From NCBI GenBank assembly GCA_013299115.1, contig JAAFKA010000021.1:1-64000 (forward strand): a DNA stretch of 64,000 nucleotides, read 5' to 3'. The stretch's first letter is position 1. The number at the start of each line of letters is the position of its first letter. A model generated the notes under the pieces. That model was not told the DNA's origin. It saw nothing but the letters and a program-made list of their open reading frames with translations, and made no database searches. This stretch comes from Cytophagales bacterium. Lineage in GTDB: Bacteria; Bacteroidota; Bacteroidia; Cytophagales; Thermoflexibacteraceae. Shown here in pieces: positions 35,228 through 43,469 of this stretch. A program made the position numbers and the translations under genes.

Positions 35228-36310
35228 TTACTTCCACTTAGCTATGTCAAAAATCTTCACTGCATCTGTGTTCAGTTTGCCCAACATACTCAAATCGAGG
35301 GTGTCGGCTTTGAAAGTGCCAAAAGAAGCTAATTCTTTTGAGTTGTTTACGCCTGCACGCACAGGATACTCTTGGTTTGCCTCTGCATAGGTCTGTTGTG
35401 AACTTTGGCTGACCAAAAACTCCAATAATTTGATAGCATTGGCTTTGTTGGGTGCATACTTGCATACGCCAGCCCCGCTGATGTTGATGTGTGAGCCAAA
35501 TTTGTTTTGGTCAGGGAAAAACACCCCCACTTGGGCTACAGCTTTTTTCTCTGCCTCGTCTTTGGAGGTCATCATTTGCCCCACATAATAGGTATTGACA
35601 ATGGCAACTTGCCCTTCGCCTGCTGCTAAGGCAAAAATTTGGTCTTTGTCGCCACCTTTTGGCTCTCTTGCCATGTTTTTAACTATGCCTTCTGCCCATT
35701 TTTGAGCTTTTTCTGCTCCGTTGTGGTGGATAATAGAGGCTAACAACGATTGGTTGTAGATATTATCGGAGGCACGAATCAAGATTTTTCCTTTCCATTT
35801 GGGCGTTGCCAAGTCTTCATAAGTAGAAAGTTGAGCAGGTTTTACTTTGCCTGTGTGATAGACTATGACCCTTGCTCGTTTGGTCAAACCAAACCAATAA
35901 CCTTCACCATCTCGCAAATAAGATGGAATGGTGCTGTTCAAAACTTCGGAAGTGATGGGCTGAAACAAGCCTTTTTCCTTGATTCTATGCAGACTGCCCG
36001 CATCTACCGTTACCAGCACGTCAGCAGGAGAACTTGCCCCTTCCATTTCCAGACGTTGCAGCAGTTGGTCGGCTTTTGCCTTCACTACATTGACCTTGAT
36101 ACCTGTTTCTTTGCTAAAAGCATCGTACAATAGCTGGTCTGCCTCATAGTGGCGGTGCGAATAGACATTGACTATTTGCTCTTTGGTAGCCGTAGAATCA
36201 ACTTTTTCGGCTGCATTGGCATTGTTTCCTTGCTCTTTGGCGGGGTTGCAACGGGTAAAAAAGGCTACTAAGCAGACAAGTAGCCCAAAGCAATACATTG
36301 TTTTTTTCAT
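35228..36310 (-). CDS. Fe(3+) ABC transporter substrate-binding lipoprotein
   Basis: A 360-aa class II solute-binding protein of the FbpA/FutA type that captures ferric iron in the periplasm. Its lipoprotein signal ends FFTRC. VNVYSHRHYEADQLLYDAF (near residue 48) contains the usual YSxRHY start. Iron-ligand tyrosines are expected in IVNTYYVGQMM (near 237). Other family segments: VLVTVDAGSLHRIKEKGLFQ, RARVIVYHTGKV and NISGAGVCKYAPN. No permease or ATPase gene adjoins it, so the importer partners are elsewhere. An inverted REP-like element lies upstream of the start. Confidence 0.9.
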   Translation of the reverse strand: MKKTMYCFGLLVCLVAFFTRCNPAKEQGNNANAAEKVDSTATKEQIVNVYSHRHYEADQLLYDAFSKETGIKVNVVKAKADQLLQRLEMEGASSPADVLVTVDAGSLHRIKEKGLFQPITSEVLNSTIPSYLRDGEGYWFGLTKRARVIVYHTGKVKPAQLSTYEDLATPKWKGKILIRASDNIYNQSLLASIIHHNGAEKAQKWAEGIVKNMAREPKGGDKDQIFALAAGEGQVAIVNTYYVGQMMTSKDEAEKKAVAQVGVFFPDQNKFGSHINISGAGVCKYAPNKANAIKLLEFLVSQSSQQTYAEANQEYPVRAGVNNSKELASFGTFKADTLDLSMLGKLNTDAVKIFDIAKWK

Positions 36311-36330
36311 GTTGAAAAATTAGAGTTACC

Positions 36331-36387
36331 AATATTTTTTATACGATTGTCAAGGTCTGCGACCGTTGCCAACGTATAAAAAATATT
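36331..36387. repeat. REP-like palindrome between iron-binding and DinB genes
   Basis: The 15-nt arms AATATTTTTTATACG and CGTATAAAAAATATT enclose TTGTCAAGGTCTGCGACCGTTGCCAA, a member of the TTGTCAAGG...GCCAA family. It lies in the divergent promoter region. Confidence 0.8.
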
Positions 36388-36498
36388 ATTTAGATTAATT
36401 TTAAATAAGGATTGCAAATGTAAACAAATAATTGTGTGAAAAGATATAAAATTTTAGAAAAAAGTTATATTGCAAGCCAAATCAATTATCAAACAGCT

Positions 36499-37020
36499 AT
36501 GGTTATTGCACCGCCTACTCCTCACGAAAATTATGTTTCGCTAAACAATTACATCAGCAAAGTAACTTATACCGATTTGCTGGTGGGTTTAGCTGCCGTA
36601 CAACAAGAAACGCAGGCTTTGTTAGGGGCTTTGACAGAAGAACAAGCCAATTTTAGGTATGCTCCCGAAAAATGGAGTATCAAAGAATTGGTGTTGCACC
36701 TTGCCGACTCCGAAAGGATTTTTGCTTACCGAGCTTTGCGTTTTGCAAGGCAGGACAAAACAGATTTGCCCGGTTTTGACGAAAATACTTATGTGCCTGT
36801 ATCGGAGGCAGAGAAACGAAGTATGGAAAGTTTATTGCGTGAATATCAAGCAGTTAGACAAGCTACCATTGCTTTGTTCGAAAATTTTACAGAGGAAATG
36901 CTCAATTCTAATGGTACAGCCAACGACAAAATAATGACGGTAAGGGCATTAGGTTATGCTATTTTGGGTCATGAAGTTCACCACGTAGAAGTGATAAAAA
37001 GCAGGTATTTAACAGCATAA
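36499..37020 (+). CDS. DinB family protein
   Basis: 173 aa from ATG 36499 (MVIAPPTPHENYVSLNNYI); a GTG at 36436 would add 21 residues and is less likely. DinB/YfiT four-helix proteins bind a metal through three His residues: one in KELVLHLADSERIFAYR and two in GHEVHHVEVIKSRYL. EKWSIKELVLH is typical for the family. Members act as thiol-dependent transferases or damage-induced proteins; the substrate here is unknown. The acetyltransferase gene begins 3 nt after its stop. Confidence 0.85.
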   Translation: MVIAPPTPHENYVSLNNYISKVTYTDLLVGLAAVQQETQALLGALTEEQANFRYAPEKWSIKELVLHLADSERIFAYRALRFARQDKTDLPGFDENTYVPVSEAEKRSMESLLREYQAVRQATIALFENFTEEMLNSNGTANDKIMTVRALGYAILGHEVHHVEVIKSRYLTA

Positions 37021-37023
37021 ACA

Positions 37024-37557
37024 ATGAATTTACCATCTATCAAAACACAACGCCTGATACTCCGCCCTTTGTCTGTTGGCGATGGCGAACATATTTACAA
37101 AGGATTGACCGACCAAAATAACAGTGCTGTTCGTTTTTATGGCGTAGAATTTCAACTATTGGAAGATGCACAAATTCACATAGATTGGTTGGAGTCTTTG
37201 CTCAAAGAACAAAAAGGCGTATGGTGGAGCATAGGTTTTCATTCTCAACCTGCCTTGATAGGGGCTTGTGGGCTTTATCATTTGTCGAAACAACACAAAA
37301 AAGCCGAAATTGAGTTTTGGTTGCAACCACCTTATTGGAAACAAGGCATCATGACCGAAGCCTTGCCCCAAGTCGTGGGCTATGGTTTCGAAGAGTTGGG
37401 GCTGCACCGCATAGAGGCTTTTGTAGAAACTCACAATAGCGTAACCAAAGATTTGTTGCAAAAAGTTGGCTTTGCACACGAGGGTTGCATGGTGGACTCT
37501 AAGTTTCAATACGGCAGGTTTATGAGTATTGATATTTTGGCAAAGGTAAAAAAATAA
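37024..37557 (+). CDS. GNAT-family N-acetyltransferase (RimJ/RimL type)
   Basis: 177 aa. The start IKTQRLILRPLSVGDGEHIY is typical of the RimJ/RimL branch. ALIGACGLYHLSKQHKKAEIEFWL and the acetyl-CoA-binding motif region YWKQGIMTEALPQVVGYGFEELG follow, then HRIEAFVETHNSVTKDLLQKVGF and HEGCMVDS. It uses acetyl-CoA to modify an amine, either a protein N-terminus or a small molecule. It is translated right after the DinB-like gene and probably shares its transcript. Confidence 0.9.
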   Translation: MNLPSIKTQRLILRPLSVGDGEHIYKGLTDQNNSAVRFYGVEFQLLEDAQIHIDWLESLLKEQKGVWWSIGFHSQPALIGACGLYHLSKQHKKAEIEFWLQPPYWKQGIMTEALPQVVGYGFEELGLHRIEAFVETHNSVTKDLLQKVGFAHEGCMVDSKFQYGRFMSIDILAKVKK

Positions 37558-37604
37558 AAAAATTAGTTACTGTTGCATTTTATTTCAATAACAGTTCACT
37601 TTTT

Positions 37605-39887
37605 CTAATCCACCAACAACTTCGTTACGGCAGCCGTATTTTTCACCCACTCACGATTGTAAACTTCATCGGCTGTTGGTTCTTCTATGATAGTCAAACC
37701 TTGTGCTTCAGCTTTGATTTTCAGCAAGTTACCTACACTTAGTTTGTTGTTGAGTTTTGCCAACAAACTCAAAACTGTTTGCGTACTCAACCCTTGCACC
37801 ATCTGACCCGCAAAAGGCATTTCGAGCCAAATTATTTCTTTCGTTGCCACTTCCAATACACCAAACACCAAGCCTTTTGCCAATGATTGCGTAATACGCA
37901 CCTGATGCTGCACACACGAAGGGTCGTAAGCCACACCTGTTGTTTCTGAAATAGTCATTTTGTTTTGGCTGTTCATCCAGCCCAACAACAAATTAGGTAC
38001 AATGGCACCGTTGCTATACGCATTGCAAGTAAAGGTAACATATTGAACCTGAGCTTTTTGCAATTCGTCTAAGTTGATTTCTATATACTCTGCCGTACCA
38101 ATTTTTTCGGGTATGCTGCGTATATCTCCGCTATGTTTGCAACCAATCGTAACTAAGCTACTGTACGAACAAAGCAAAACTTTTTCGTTTTGCAGTGCCA
38201 AATGACAACTCAAATCCATGTCTAAGTGCTGGGCAGGCAATCCTTCTCCCCACTGCATAAACAACCTCACCGCATTGCCCTCTACGGCAAACCTCGTACC
38301 CATGAGGGCAGCAGGCAAATCTTGCACTGTTTCGGCTCTGTCGCCAATAGCCACAGGAATTTTATACAAATCGGGGTCTATGAACATGGTTTTGTTGGTA
38401 GTTGGCAATTTTTCAAACCTTTTTTTCATTGCCAATAAACACAAGTCGCCAACCTGTTCTTGCATAGCAGCCAACTGTTCGGCTGTATATAAACCCAATA
38501 ATTTGTTAGTTGCAATGTTTTTTGCCACCCCACCCAAAGGTTTTACAGTTCTGCCGTTGGTAGGGTCAAAGTATAATTGGGCATACATATTCAGCGTAAA
38601 TACCAATCTTGCGGGTACTTTGTCTATCACTTCGCCAAAAGCAGCCAAAGTTTCCTCCGCACCAAACCAAAGCATGGTGGCAAACAAAGACCTTGCAAAC
38701 AAACCAGGTCGTTGTTTTAACAGCTTAAACGTAACTTCGCTGTCTAAACGCAATTTGGCTGTGTGTACTTTGCCCTGCCAAACCGTATAAGTTTGGTTAT
38801 AAAATACATCTAAAATTTCATGCAATTTGTCAAAACCTTTTCTTTTGCTGTACTCCGCCAAACGCAAGGCACGAATAAAACGTACCCATAATTGGCGTTT
38901 GGGGTGCATAATTTCGCAAATAGTTTGGCTGTCTTGAGTCAAAGCATTGAGCCAAGAGGCTACTGTTAAGCACATTTTGCGGTTGTATTTCAGTTTCAAA
39001 GCTACTTTTGCTTCCATTTGCCCCTTTGCAGCTAAGGCTTTTTGATTTTTGCTATGTTCTTTTGGCGTTTGCAAACTCAAAAAAGGCGTAAGCTGTTGCG
39101 TATTGCTTTTTTTGCGTTTGATAATAGTTTTAGGCTCTATAATTTGCAAAAAACCTGTGTGTTTGTACCACAAATAACGCAAAATATCAGTAGGCGAAGT
39201 AAACAAGTTGCCCGCCTCAATTACTTGATTTTGAGCAATGTAGGTGTCTATTACCGCCATTAAAGTTTCTTTCATACCTATCTGCACAGCAGGCAAAGGC
39301 AATACACCCAACAACAATTTCAGGCTGTCCATTTGCGTTGCATCGAGAGCAGTTTTGGAAGTCAATAAGTCCTCGAAAAAAGCCTTTGCGTCTTGCTCTG
39401 TCCAGAGAGTCAAAAGTTTCAATTTGCTACCTTTTCCATAGCTTTCTATTTTGCCAAACTCAAATGGTGTACCGCAAAAAGGGCAACCATTGTATCTTTC
39501 CAAAGGAAAAGTATTGGCGGGAATGGTATGTCCGCAAGCCAATAAAGTGCCTTTGCCCTGAAAAAGATTGACAAAAAACGTAATGATGTGGTCGGTTAAG
39601 GACTCACCCGTAGGCACGTCCCAACCTTTGACTAAGGGTGTCCAATTTTTGTTAGTTCCCATCACTTCTCTAAATTGAGCAAGCAAATCTGCCTGAAACA
39701 CAGGCTTAGTCTGGTTCAATGCCCACAGCAACTGTTCTGTAACAGTGAAACCCAACTGCCACAAATTGGCTACCAAAACCGAAGTAGTGGAGTTTAAAGC
39801 CGTTTTGGTAGCTGGTTGAGCTACCAACTGCGTAGCAGGAATGAAAACAGCCGACTGGCGAAGACTTACTTTCAATAAAGAGTGCAT
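37605..39887 (-). CDS. RING-like/TerD-like domain protein (MXAN_6230/SCO0854-like)
   Basis: A 760-aa cytoplasmic-looking protein. Near residues 115-145 a compact metal-binding pattern occurs (LLACGHT... GCPFCGTPF), as in the RING-domain family named after MXAN_6230/SCO0854; I recall that family but cannot check it. The middle is helical. Residues about 555-690 resemble TerD-type calcium-binding domains: LDMDLSCHLALQNEKVLLCSY, HSGDIRSIPEK, AEYIEINLDELQKAQVQYVTF and NAYSNGAIVPNLLLGWM. TerD proteins belong to stress/tellurite-resistance systems. No ter genes are close. Function unknown. Confidence 0.6.
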   Translation of the reverse strand: MHSLLKVSLRQSAVFIPATQLVAQPATKTALNSTTSVLVANLWQLGFTVTEQLLWALNQTKPVFQADLLAQFREVMGTNKNWTPLVKGWDVPTGESLTDHIITFFVNLFQGKGTLLACGHTIPANTFPLERYNGCPFCGTPFEFGKIESYGKGSKLKLLTLWTEQDAKAFFEDLLTSKTALDATQMDSLKLLLGVLPLPAVQIGMKETLMAVIDTYIAQNQVIEAGNLFTSPTDILRYLWYKHTGFLQIIEPKTIIKRKKSNTQQLTPFLSLQTPKEHSKNQKALAAKGQMEAKVALKLKYNRKMCLTVASWLNALTQDSQTICEIMHPKRQLWVRFIRALRLAEYSKRKGFDKLHEILDVFYNQTYTVWQGKVHTAKLRLDSEVTFKLLKQRPGLFARSLFATMLWFGAEETLAAFGEVIDKVPARLVFTLNMYAQLYFDPTNGRTVKPLGGVAKNIATNKLLGLYTAEQLAAMQEQVGDLCLLAMKKRFEKLPTTNKTMFIDPDLYKIPVAIGDRAETVQDLPAALMGTRFAVEGNAVRLFMQWGEGLPAQHLDMDLSCHLALQNEKVLLCSYSSLVTIGCKHSGDIRSIPEKIGTAEYIEINLDELQKAQVQYVTFTCNAYSNGAIVPNLLLGWMNSQNKMTISETTGVAYDPSCVQHQVRITQSLAKGLVFGVLEVATKEIIWLEMPFAGQMVQGLSTQTVLSLLAKLNNKLSVGNLLKIKAEAQGLTIIEEPTADEVYNREWVKNTAAVTKLLVD

Positions 39888-39914
39888 GGTCTAACAAGTT
39901 TTAATTTTTATACT

Positions 39915-40026
39915 ATTTTTTTACGTTGGCAATGGTGCTTTTGCACCTTGACAATCGTACTCAAATCTATTTTTTTACGATTGTCAAGGTCTTGACGGGG
40001 CTGCCTAAGCCATTGCCAACGTAAAA
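39915..40026. repeat. Two REP-like palindromes in opposite orientation
   Basis: TTACGTTGGCAATGG...CCTTGACAATCGTA (about 39921-39959) is followed by TTACGATTGTCAAGG...CCATTGCCAACGTAA (about 39976-40023). The second is the same sequence as the copies at 46101-46222; the first is a shorter inverted relative. Confidence 0.8.
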
Positions 40027-40039
40027 AGGTAAAAAACAA

Positions 40040-40105
40040 GGTAATTTTTTTGCTGGTTTGAACCCTAATCAAGTGCCTTTCGGCAGAAGTAAGCAAAAAT
40101 TGACC
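40040..40105. repeat. GGTAATT/TTGACC hairpin unit, copy next to the split tRNA
   Basis: It begins GGTAATT and ends AATTGACC, with stem TTTTTGCT/AGCAAAAA. Inside are GGTTTGAACCC, which looks like a tRNA T-arm read backwards, GCCTTTCGGC, and the shared block CAGAAGTA just before the second stem strand. Related to 40186-40265 and 40407-40465. Confidence 0.7.
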
Positions 40106-40158
40106 TTGTTTTAGCGAAGCAGGTGGGAGTCGAACCCACGACCAACGGGACCACAACC

Positions 40159-40289
40159 AAGAAGTAAGTTAGTTTTGACCTCGTTGGTAATTTTCAGGCA
40201 GTTATTAGGTTTCGAACCTAAGCATCTTGCGATGCCTAACCAGTAGGAGTATGCCTGAATTGACCAAATAAGGTAATCAAAAAACTATA
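40159..40289 (-). other. Structured 131-nt insert (putative intron) in the tRNA
   Basis: On the minus strand the insert runs from TATAG to CTTCTT. Its outer part can pair: GTT-TTTTG-ATT-ACC near the 5' end with GGT-CAAAA-CT-AAC near the 3' end, with small bulges. Inside lies the complete hairpin unit 40186-40265, which itself has tRNA-like arms: a 7-bp TCAGGCA/TGCCTGA stem, the hairpin GCATC-GCAA-GATGC, and TTAGG-TTCGAAA-CCTAA. It is too short for an intact group I or II intron and has no open frame. Confidence 0.6.
40186..40265. repeat. GGTAATT/TTGACC hairpin unit inside the split tRNA
   Basis: 80 nt from GGTAATTTT to AATTGACC with stem CAGGCA/TGCCTG. It carries the block AGTAGGAGTA before the second stem strand, as in the other units, and has the longest tRNA-like interior of the family. 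Confidence 0.7.
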
Positions 40290-40325
40290 CGTTGCTCTGA
40301 CCTCTGAGCTACTGCTTCGATAAAC

Positions 40326-40403
40326 TGCACACGCTAAAGCGTATGTTACATTGCACACGCTAAAGCGTATGGTACATTGCACACGCTAAAGCGTATGGTA
40401 CAT
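40326..40403. repeat. Three tandem 26-bp repeats
   Basis: TGCACACGCTAAAGCGTATG followed by TTACAT (copy 1) or GTACAT (copies 2 and 3) occurs at 40326-40351, 40352-40377 and 40378-40403. Each contains the palindrome ACGCTAAAGCGT. The array lies just upstream of the tRNA 5' half as transcribed. Confidence 0.9.
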
Positions 40404-40406
40404 TCA

Positions 40407-40465
40407 GGTAATTGGCAAAGTTTTTTTCGTCCAAAGAAAGTGAGAGGAGTAACTTTGCCTTGACC
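40407..40465. repeat. GGTAATT/TTGACC hairpin unit, upstream copy
   Basis: 59 nt with stem GGCAAAGT/ACTTTGCC between GGTAATT and TTGACC, and the block GAGGAGTA before the second strand. Its interior lacks tRNA-like arms, which shows that the flanks and stem, not the tRNA resemblance, define the family. Confidence 0.7.
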
Positions 40466-40570
40466 TTGAATAATAATGCAAAGTAAAACAAAAACTACAA
40501 AGTTTTGAAAATTTGGTAGGTCTTTATTTGTATAATTTTTACATTTGTAAGTTATACTTACAATTATTTT

Positions 40571-41926
40571 ATGCTTTTATTCTCTGCCGACTACCAACGC
40601 CACTACAAAGAAACTTTGCGTTTGGCTCTGCCCATCATAGCGGGGCAACTCTCCACCATTGTCATTATGATAACCGACAATGTAGTCGTTGGCAATTTCA
40701 GTGCAGATTCGTTGGCTGCTGCCTCCATTTCTCACGCCATTTTTATGACCCTCCAAATTTTTGGCATGGGCGTAACTTTGGGCTTAACTCCTCTGGTGGC
40801 TGCTGCCGTAGCAACAAAAAAACATAATACTTGTCGCAAATTATTCAAACATGGCTTGTTGCTCTATACTTCTTTGGGCGTGGCTTTGTGTGCCATTATT
40901 CTCGGCATCACGTGGGGTTTGGAGTTCATAAAACAGCCTCCCCATATTACTGCCCTTGCCAAACCTTTTTTGATGGTGGTCGGTTTTTCGGTCATTCCTT
41001 TTATGATTTTCCAAACTTTCAAGCAATTTATGGAAGGTTTGTCGCAAACCAAAGAGCCTATGTACGTAGCCATAGTGGGCGAGGTACTCAATGCAGGGTT
41101 GAATATAGTTTTGGTTTTTGGCTTTCTGGGTTTTCCTCGTTTGGGTTTGGTAGGTTCAGGCATTGCTACCTTAATTGCAAGGGTGTTCATGGTGGTTATG
41201 ATTGCTTGGTTTTTCTTCAATCGCAAAAAATTTGCAATTTATACGCAAGCCGTTTATTGGCGGTTGGTGTCTGCCAATTTGTTTAAAAAACTGCTCAATA
41301 TTGGTTTGCCCATTGGTTTGCAAGTCATTTTTGAGTCGTCTTGCTTTGCTTTTTCGGCAATTATGGCGGGTTGGTTGCCCGACAACGGCAAGACCTTAGC
41401 AGCCCACCAAATAGCCTTGAATATTGCAGCCACGACCTACCTCATTGCAGCAGGTTTTGGTACAGCAGCCTCTATTCGCACTGCCAACCAAAAAGGGCTG
41501 AACAATCCTTTGGAAATGCAACGTGCAGGCGAAAGTGCTTTATTGATTGTCATTGTTTTTATGGCTTGTTGTGCTATTTTGCTCATTTTCAGCAGCTTAG
41601 TTTTGCCTTCTCTTTATGTGCAAGATGCCGAAGTAATAAAAATTGCCTCTACCTTGATTCTATTGGCTTCCATTTTCCAACTTTCAGACGGCATACAAGT
41701 CGTTTCTATTGGGGCTTTGCGGGGTTTGCAAGACGTAAAAGTGCCTACTGTCATTACGCTAATTGCCTACTGGGGCGTAGGTACACCCGTAGGGGCTTTG
41801 CTTGCTTTTTATTTTGGCTGGGGAGGTTTGGGCATCTGGACAGCCTTGTTGGTTTCTTTGACTGTGGCGGCGGGTTTGCTCTGCATCAGGTTTTTGCGGT
41901 TGAGTGAGCAACAAGCAACAAGATAA
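40571..41926 (+). CDS. MATE family efflux transporter
   Basis: 451 aa with twelve predicted membrane helices in two similar halves. The start YKETLRLALPIIAGQLSTIVIMITDNVVVG is a clear MATE N-terminus; the second half has LFKKLLNIGLPIGLQVIFESS and AAHQIALNIAATTYLIAAGFG. MATE proteins export drugs and metabolites using Na+ or H+ gradients. The gene stands alone, with the repeat and tRNA cluster upstream and a convergent permease gene 8 nt after its stop. Confidence 0.93.
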   Translation: MLLFSADYQRHYKETLRLALPIIAGQLSTIVIMITDNVVVGNFSADSLAAASISHAIFMTLQIFGMGVTLGLTPLVAAAVATKKHNTCRKLFKHGLLLYTSLGVALCAIILGITWGLEFIKQPPHITALAKPFLMVVGFSVIPFMIFQTFKQFMEGLSQTKEPMYVAIVGEVLNAGLNIVLVFGFLGFPRLGLVGSGIATLIARVFMVVMIAWFFFNRKKFAIYTQAVYWRLVSANLFKKLLNIGLPIGLQVIFESSCFAFSAIMAGWLPDNGKTLAAHQIALNIAATTYLIAAGFGTAASIRTANQKGLNNPLEMQRAGESALLIVIVFMACCAILLIFSSLVLPSLYVQDAEVIKIASTLILLASIFQLSDGIQVVSIGALRGLQDVKVPTVITLIAYWGVGTPVGALLAFYFGWGGLGIWTALLVSLTVAAGLLCIRFLRLSEQQATR

Positions 41927-41934
41927 TAGCTATT

Positions 41935-43185
41935 TTATTTTGACCGAATAGCAATTACAGGGTCTAACCTCGATGCTACAATGGCAGGAATGATGCCCGC
42001 CAAAATACCAATGGCAGAAGCTATGAGCAGACCTTTTACGATATGCGAAAATTTGAGGACTATCTCAAAACCTTCGGTGGAGAAAAACGTGATGCCAGAA
42101 ACCAACAACAGCCCTGCTATGCCGCCAATTCCACTCAAAAATATGGCTTCAAAGAGGAATTGAAACAAAATGAAAAAGTTTTTTGCTCCCAACGATTTCT
42201 GAATACCTATTAAGTTGGTTCTTTCTTTCACAGATACAAACATGATGTTGGCAATGCCAAAACCACCAACCAACAAAGAAAAAAAGCTGATAAACCAACC
42301 TGCAATCGTCAAGGTTTTTATCAACCCATCGATAAAATTTGACAACATTTCGGGTCTGTTCAGAGCAAAACTGTCTTCTTGTTTGGGTTTTAGGCCCCTG
42401 ATTCCTCGCATCATACCTGTTAGCTCATTTTCCAATTCCAACAGTCCCTCGTCTGTTTCAGGGTTTCCTTTTAAGGCAATGGTAGGATTTACTCGTTTGC
42501 GATTGGCTAAGGTTTTCATAAAAAAATTATACGGCACAATACACAAATTATCGGCACTTGGCGAATCCAACAAGTTTGCCCCTTGTTTTTTCATTACGGC
42601 AATTATCCGAATGACTTTGTTTTTTATCTTAATTTCTTTGCCTATTGGGTTTTCATTGCCAAATAAATCTTCTGCCAACACTGCCCCAATCAAGGCTACA
42701 TTGGCACCGCCCTCTGATTCCTGAATAGAAAAATACCTGCCCGTTTCTATTCGCACATCAGAAACTTTGTCGTGATAGTAAGAAACACCAATCACGTTTA
42801 CACCACCAATGCTGCTGTTTTTATATTTGGCTGTCAAGTTGCCACGCACTGCCGAAATGGAGATAGCAGTTGCTAAAGTCATACGTTTTTCGAGGGCTTT
42901 ATACTCCTCGTAGTTAGGCACAGGACGGTTTACGTATTTCCACCAAGGATAGTCATCTACAAAAAGCCAAGGCCATTTGGCTACATAAATCACATCACTA
43001 CCCAAAAAATTGAAACTTGTTTTGATACTTTTTTCTAAACTGTCCACCAAAGTCAAGACACTAATAATGGCAAAAATTCCCACTGTTACGCCCAACAAAG
43101 ACAAAATAGTGCGTAATAAATTTTCTCGCAAAGCCCCCAAAGCAAACAAAAGACTTTCATAAATCAACCGAAAAGTTAGGAACAT
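41935..43185 (-). CDS. MacB/FtsX-type ABC transporter permease
   Basis: 416 aa with the MacB topology: a first membrane helix (LRTILSLLGVTVGIFAIISVL), a large periplasmic domain (residues about 45-280), and three C-terminal helices containing GGFGIANIMFVSVKERTNLIGIQ and GILAGIIPAIVASRLDPVIAIRSK. Such permeases drive export of peptides, lipoproteins or antibiotics together with an ATPase and a periplasmic adaptor. Neither partner is encoded next to it. Confidence 0.9.
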   Translation of the reverse strand: MFLTFRLIYESLLFALGALRENLLRTILSLLGVTVGIFAIISVLTLVDSLEKSIKTSFNFLGSDVIYVAKWPWLFVDDYPWWKYVNRPVPNYEEYKALEKRMTLATAISISAVRGNLTAKYKNSSIGGVNVIGVSYYHDKVSDVRIETGRYFSIQESEGGANVALIGAVLAEDLFGNENPIGKEIKIKNKVIRIIAVMKKQGANLLDSPSADNLCIVPYNFFMKTLANRKRVNPTIALKGNPETDEGLLELENELTGMMRGIRGLKPKQEDSFALNRPEMLSNFIDGLIKTLTIAGWFISFFSLLVGGFGIANIMFVSVKERTNLIGIQKSLGAKNFFILFQFLFEAIFLSGIGGIAGLLLVSGITFFSTEGFEIVLKFSHIVKGLLIASAIGILAGIIPAIVASRLDPVIAIRSK

Positions 43186-43469
43186 AAAATTAGTTTTTAA
43201 TGGTGAGCTGTTAAATGATGACCCGTATTTTTTACAATCTTAATTAACAATGGCTTTGTTGTATGAATTAGTTTTGTTTAAATAGCTTTTTGTTTAATTT
43301 TGTGCCACAATCAATCAATTACATGGAAAATATTTAGAAATCCTAAGCAAAGGTAATTACAAAATAATAAATTTGCAAAAGTTGCGTGCAGTACAATTTT
43401 TTTAAATTCATCTCCACAAAAATTGTCAGACAACCGTTAAAGTTAAGCATTAAAAATTAAAAAATTACC

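Larger units (their letters stand above)
40115..40318 (-). tRNA. tRNA-His (GTG)-like gene split by a 131-nt insert
   Basis: Read on the minus strand, 40318-40290 gives acceptor GAAGCAG, TA, D-arm GCTC-AGAGGTCA-GAGC, A and ACG. 40158-40115 gives GG, anticodon loop TTGTGGT, CCCGT, variable TGGTC, T-arm GTGGG-TTCGACT-CCCAC, CTGCTTC and G. Joining the parts between positions 29 and 30 restores every stem perfectly: acceptor 7 bp, D 4 bp, anticodon ACGGG/CCCGT 5 bp, T 5 bp, with T33 and purine 37. Unlike normal tRNA-His, the base before position 1 is C and the discriminator is G, reversing the G-1:C73 identity pair. It could be a functional gene with an unusual intron or an insertion-killed pseudogene. 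Confidence 0.65.

Noticed and set aside
40040-40105. A second tRNA on the minus strand
   Set aside because: It has a T-arm-like GGGTTCAAACC and an outer stem, but no anticodon arm with a seven-base loop and no D-arm.
40159-40289. Group I or group II intron in the tRNA
   Set aside because: 131 nt is too short for an intact ribozyme, and I see no group I P/Q/R/S or group II domain V-like sequence.
40326-40403. CRISPR array
   Set aside because: The 26-bp units are directly contiguous with no spacers, and no cas genes are present.
40040-40465. Integron attC sites
   Set aside because: A GCCTAAC stretch inside one unit resembles an attC core, but no GTTRRRY partner, gene cassettes or integrase is present.
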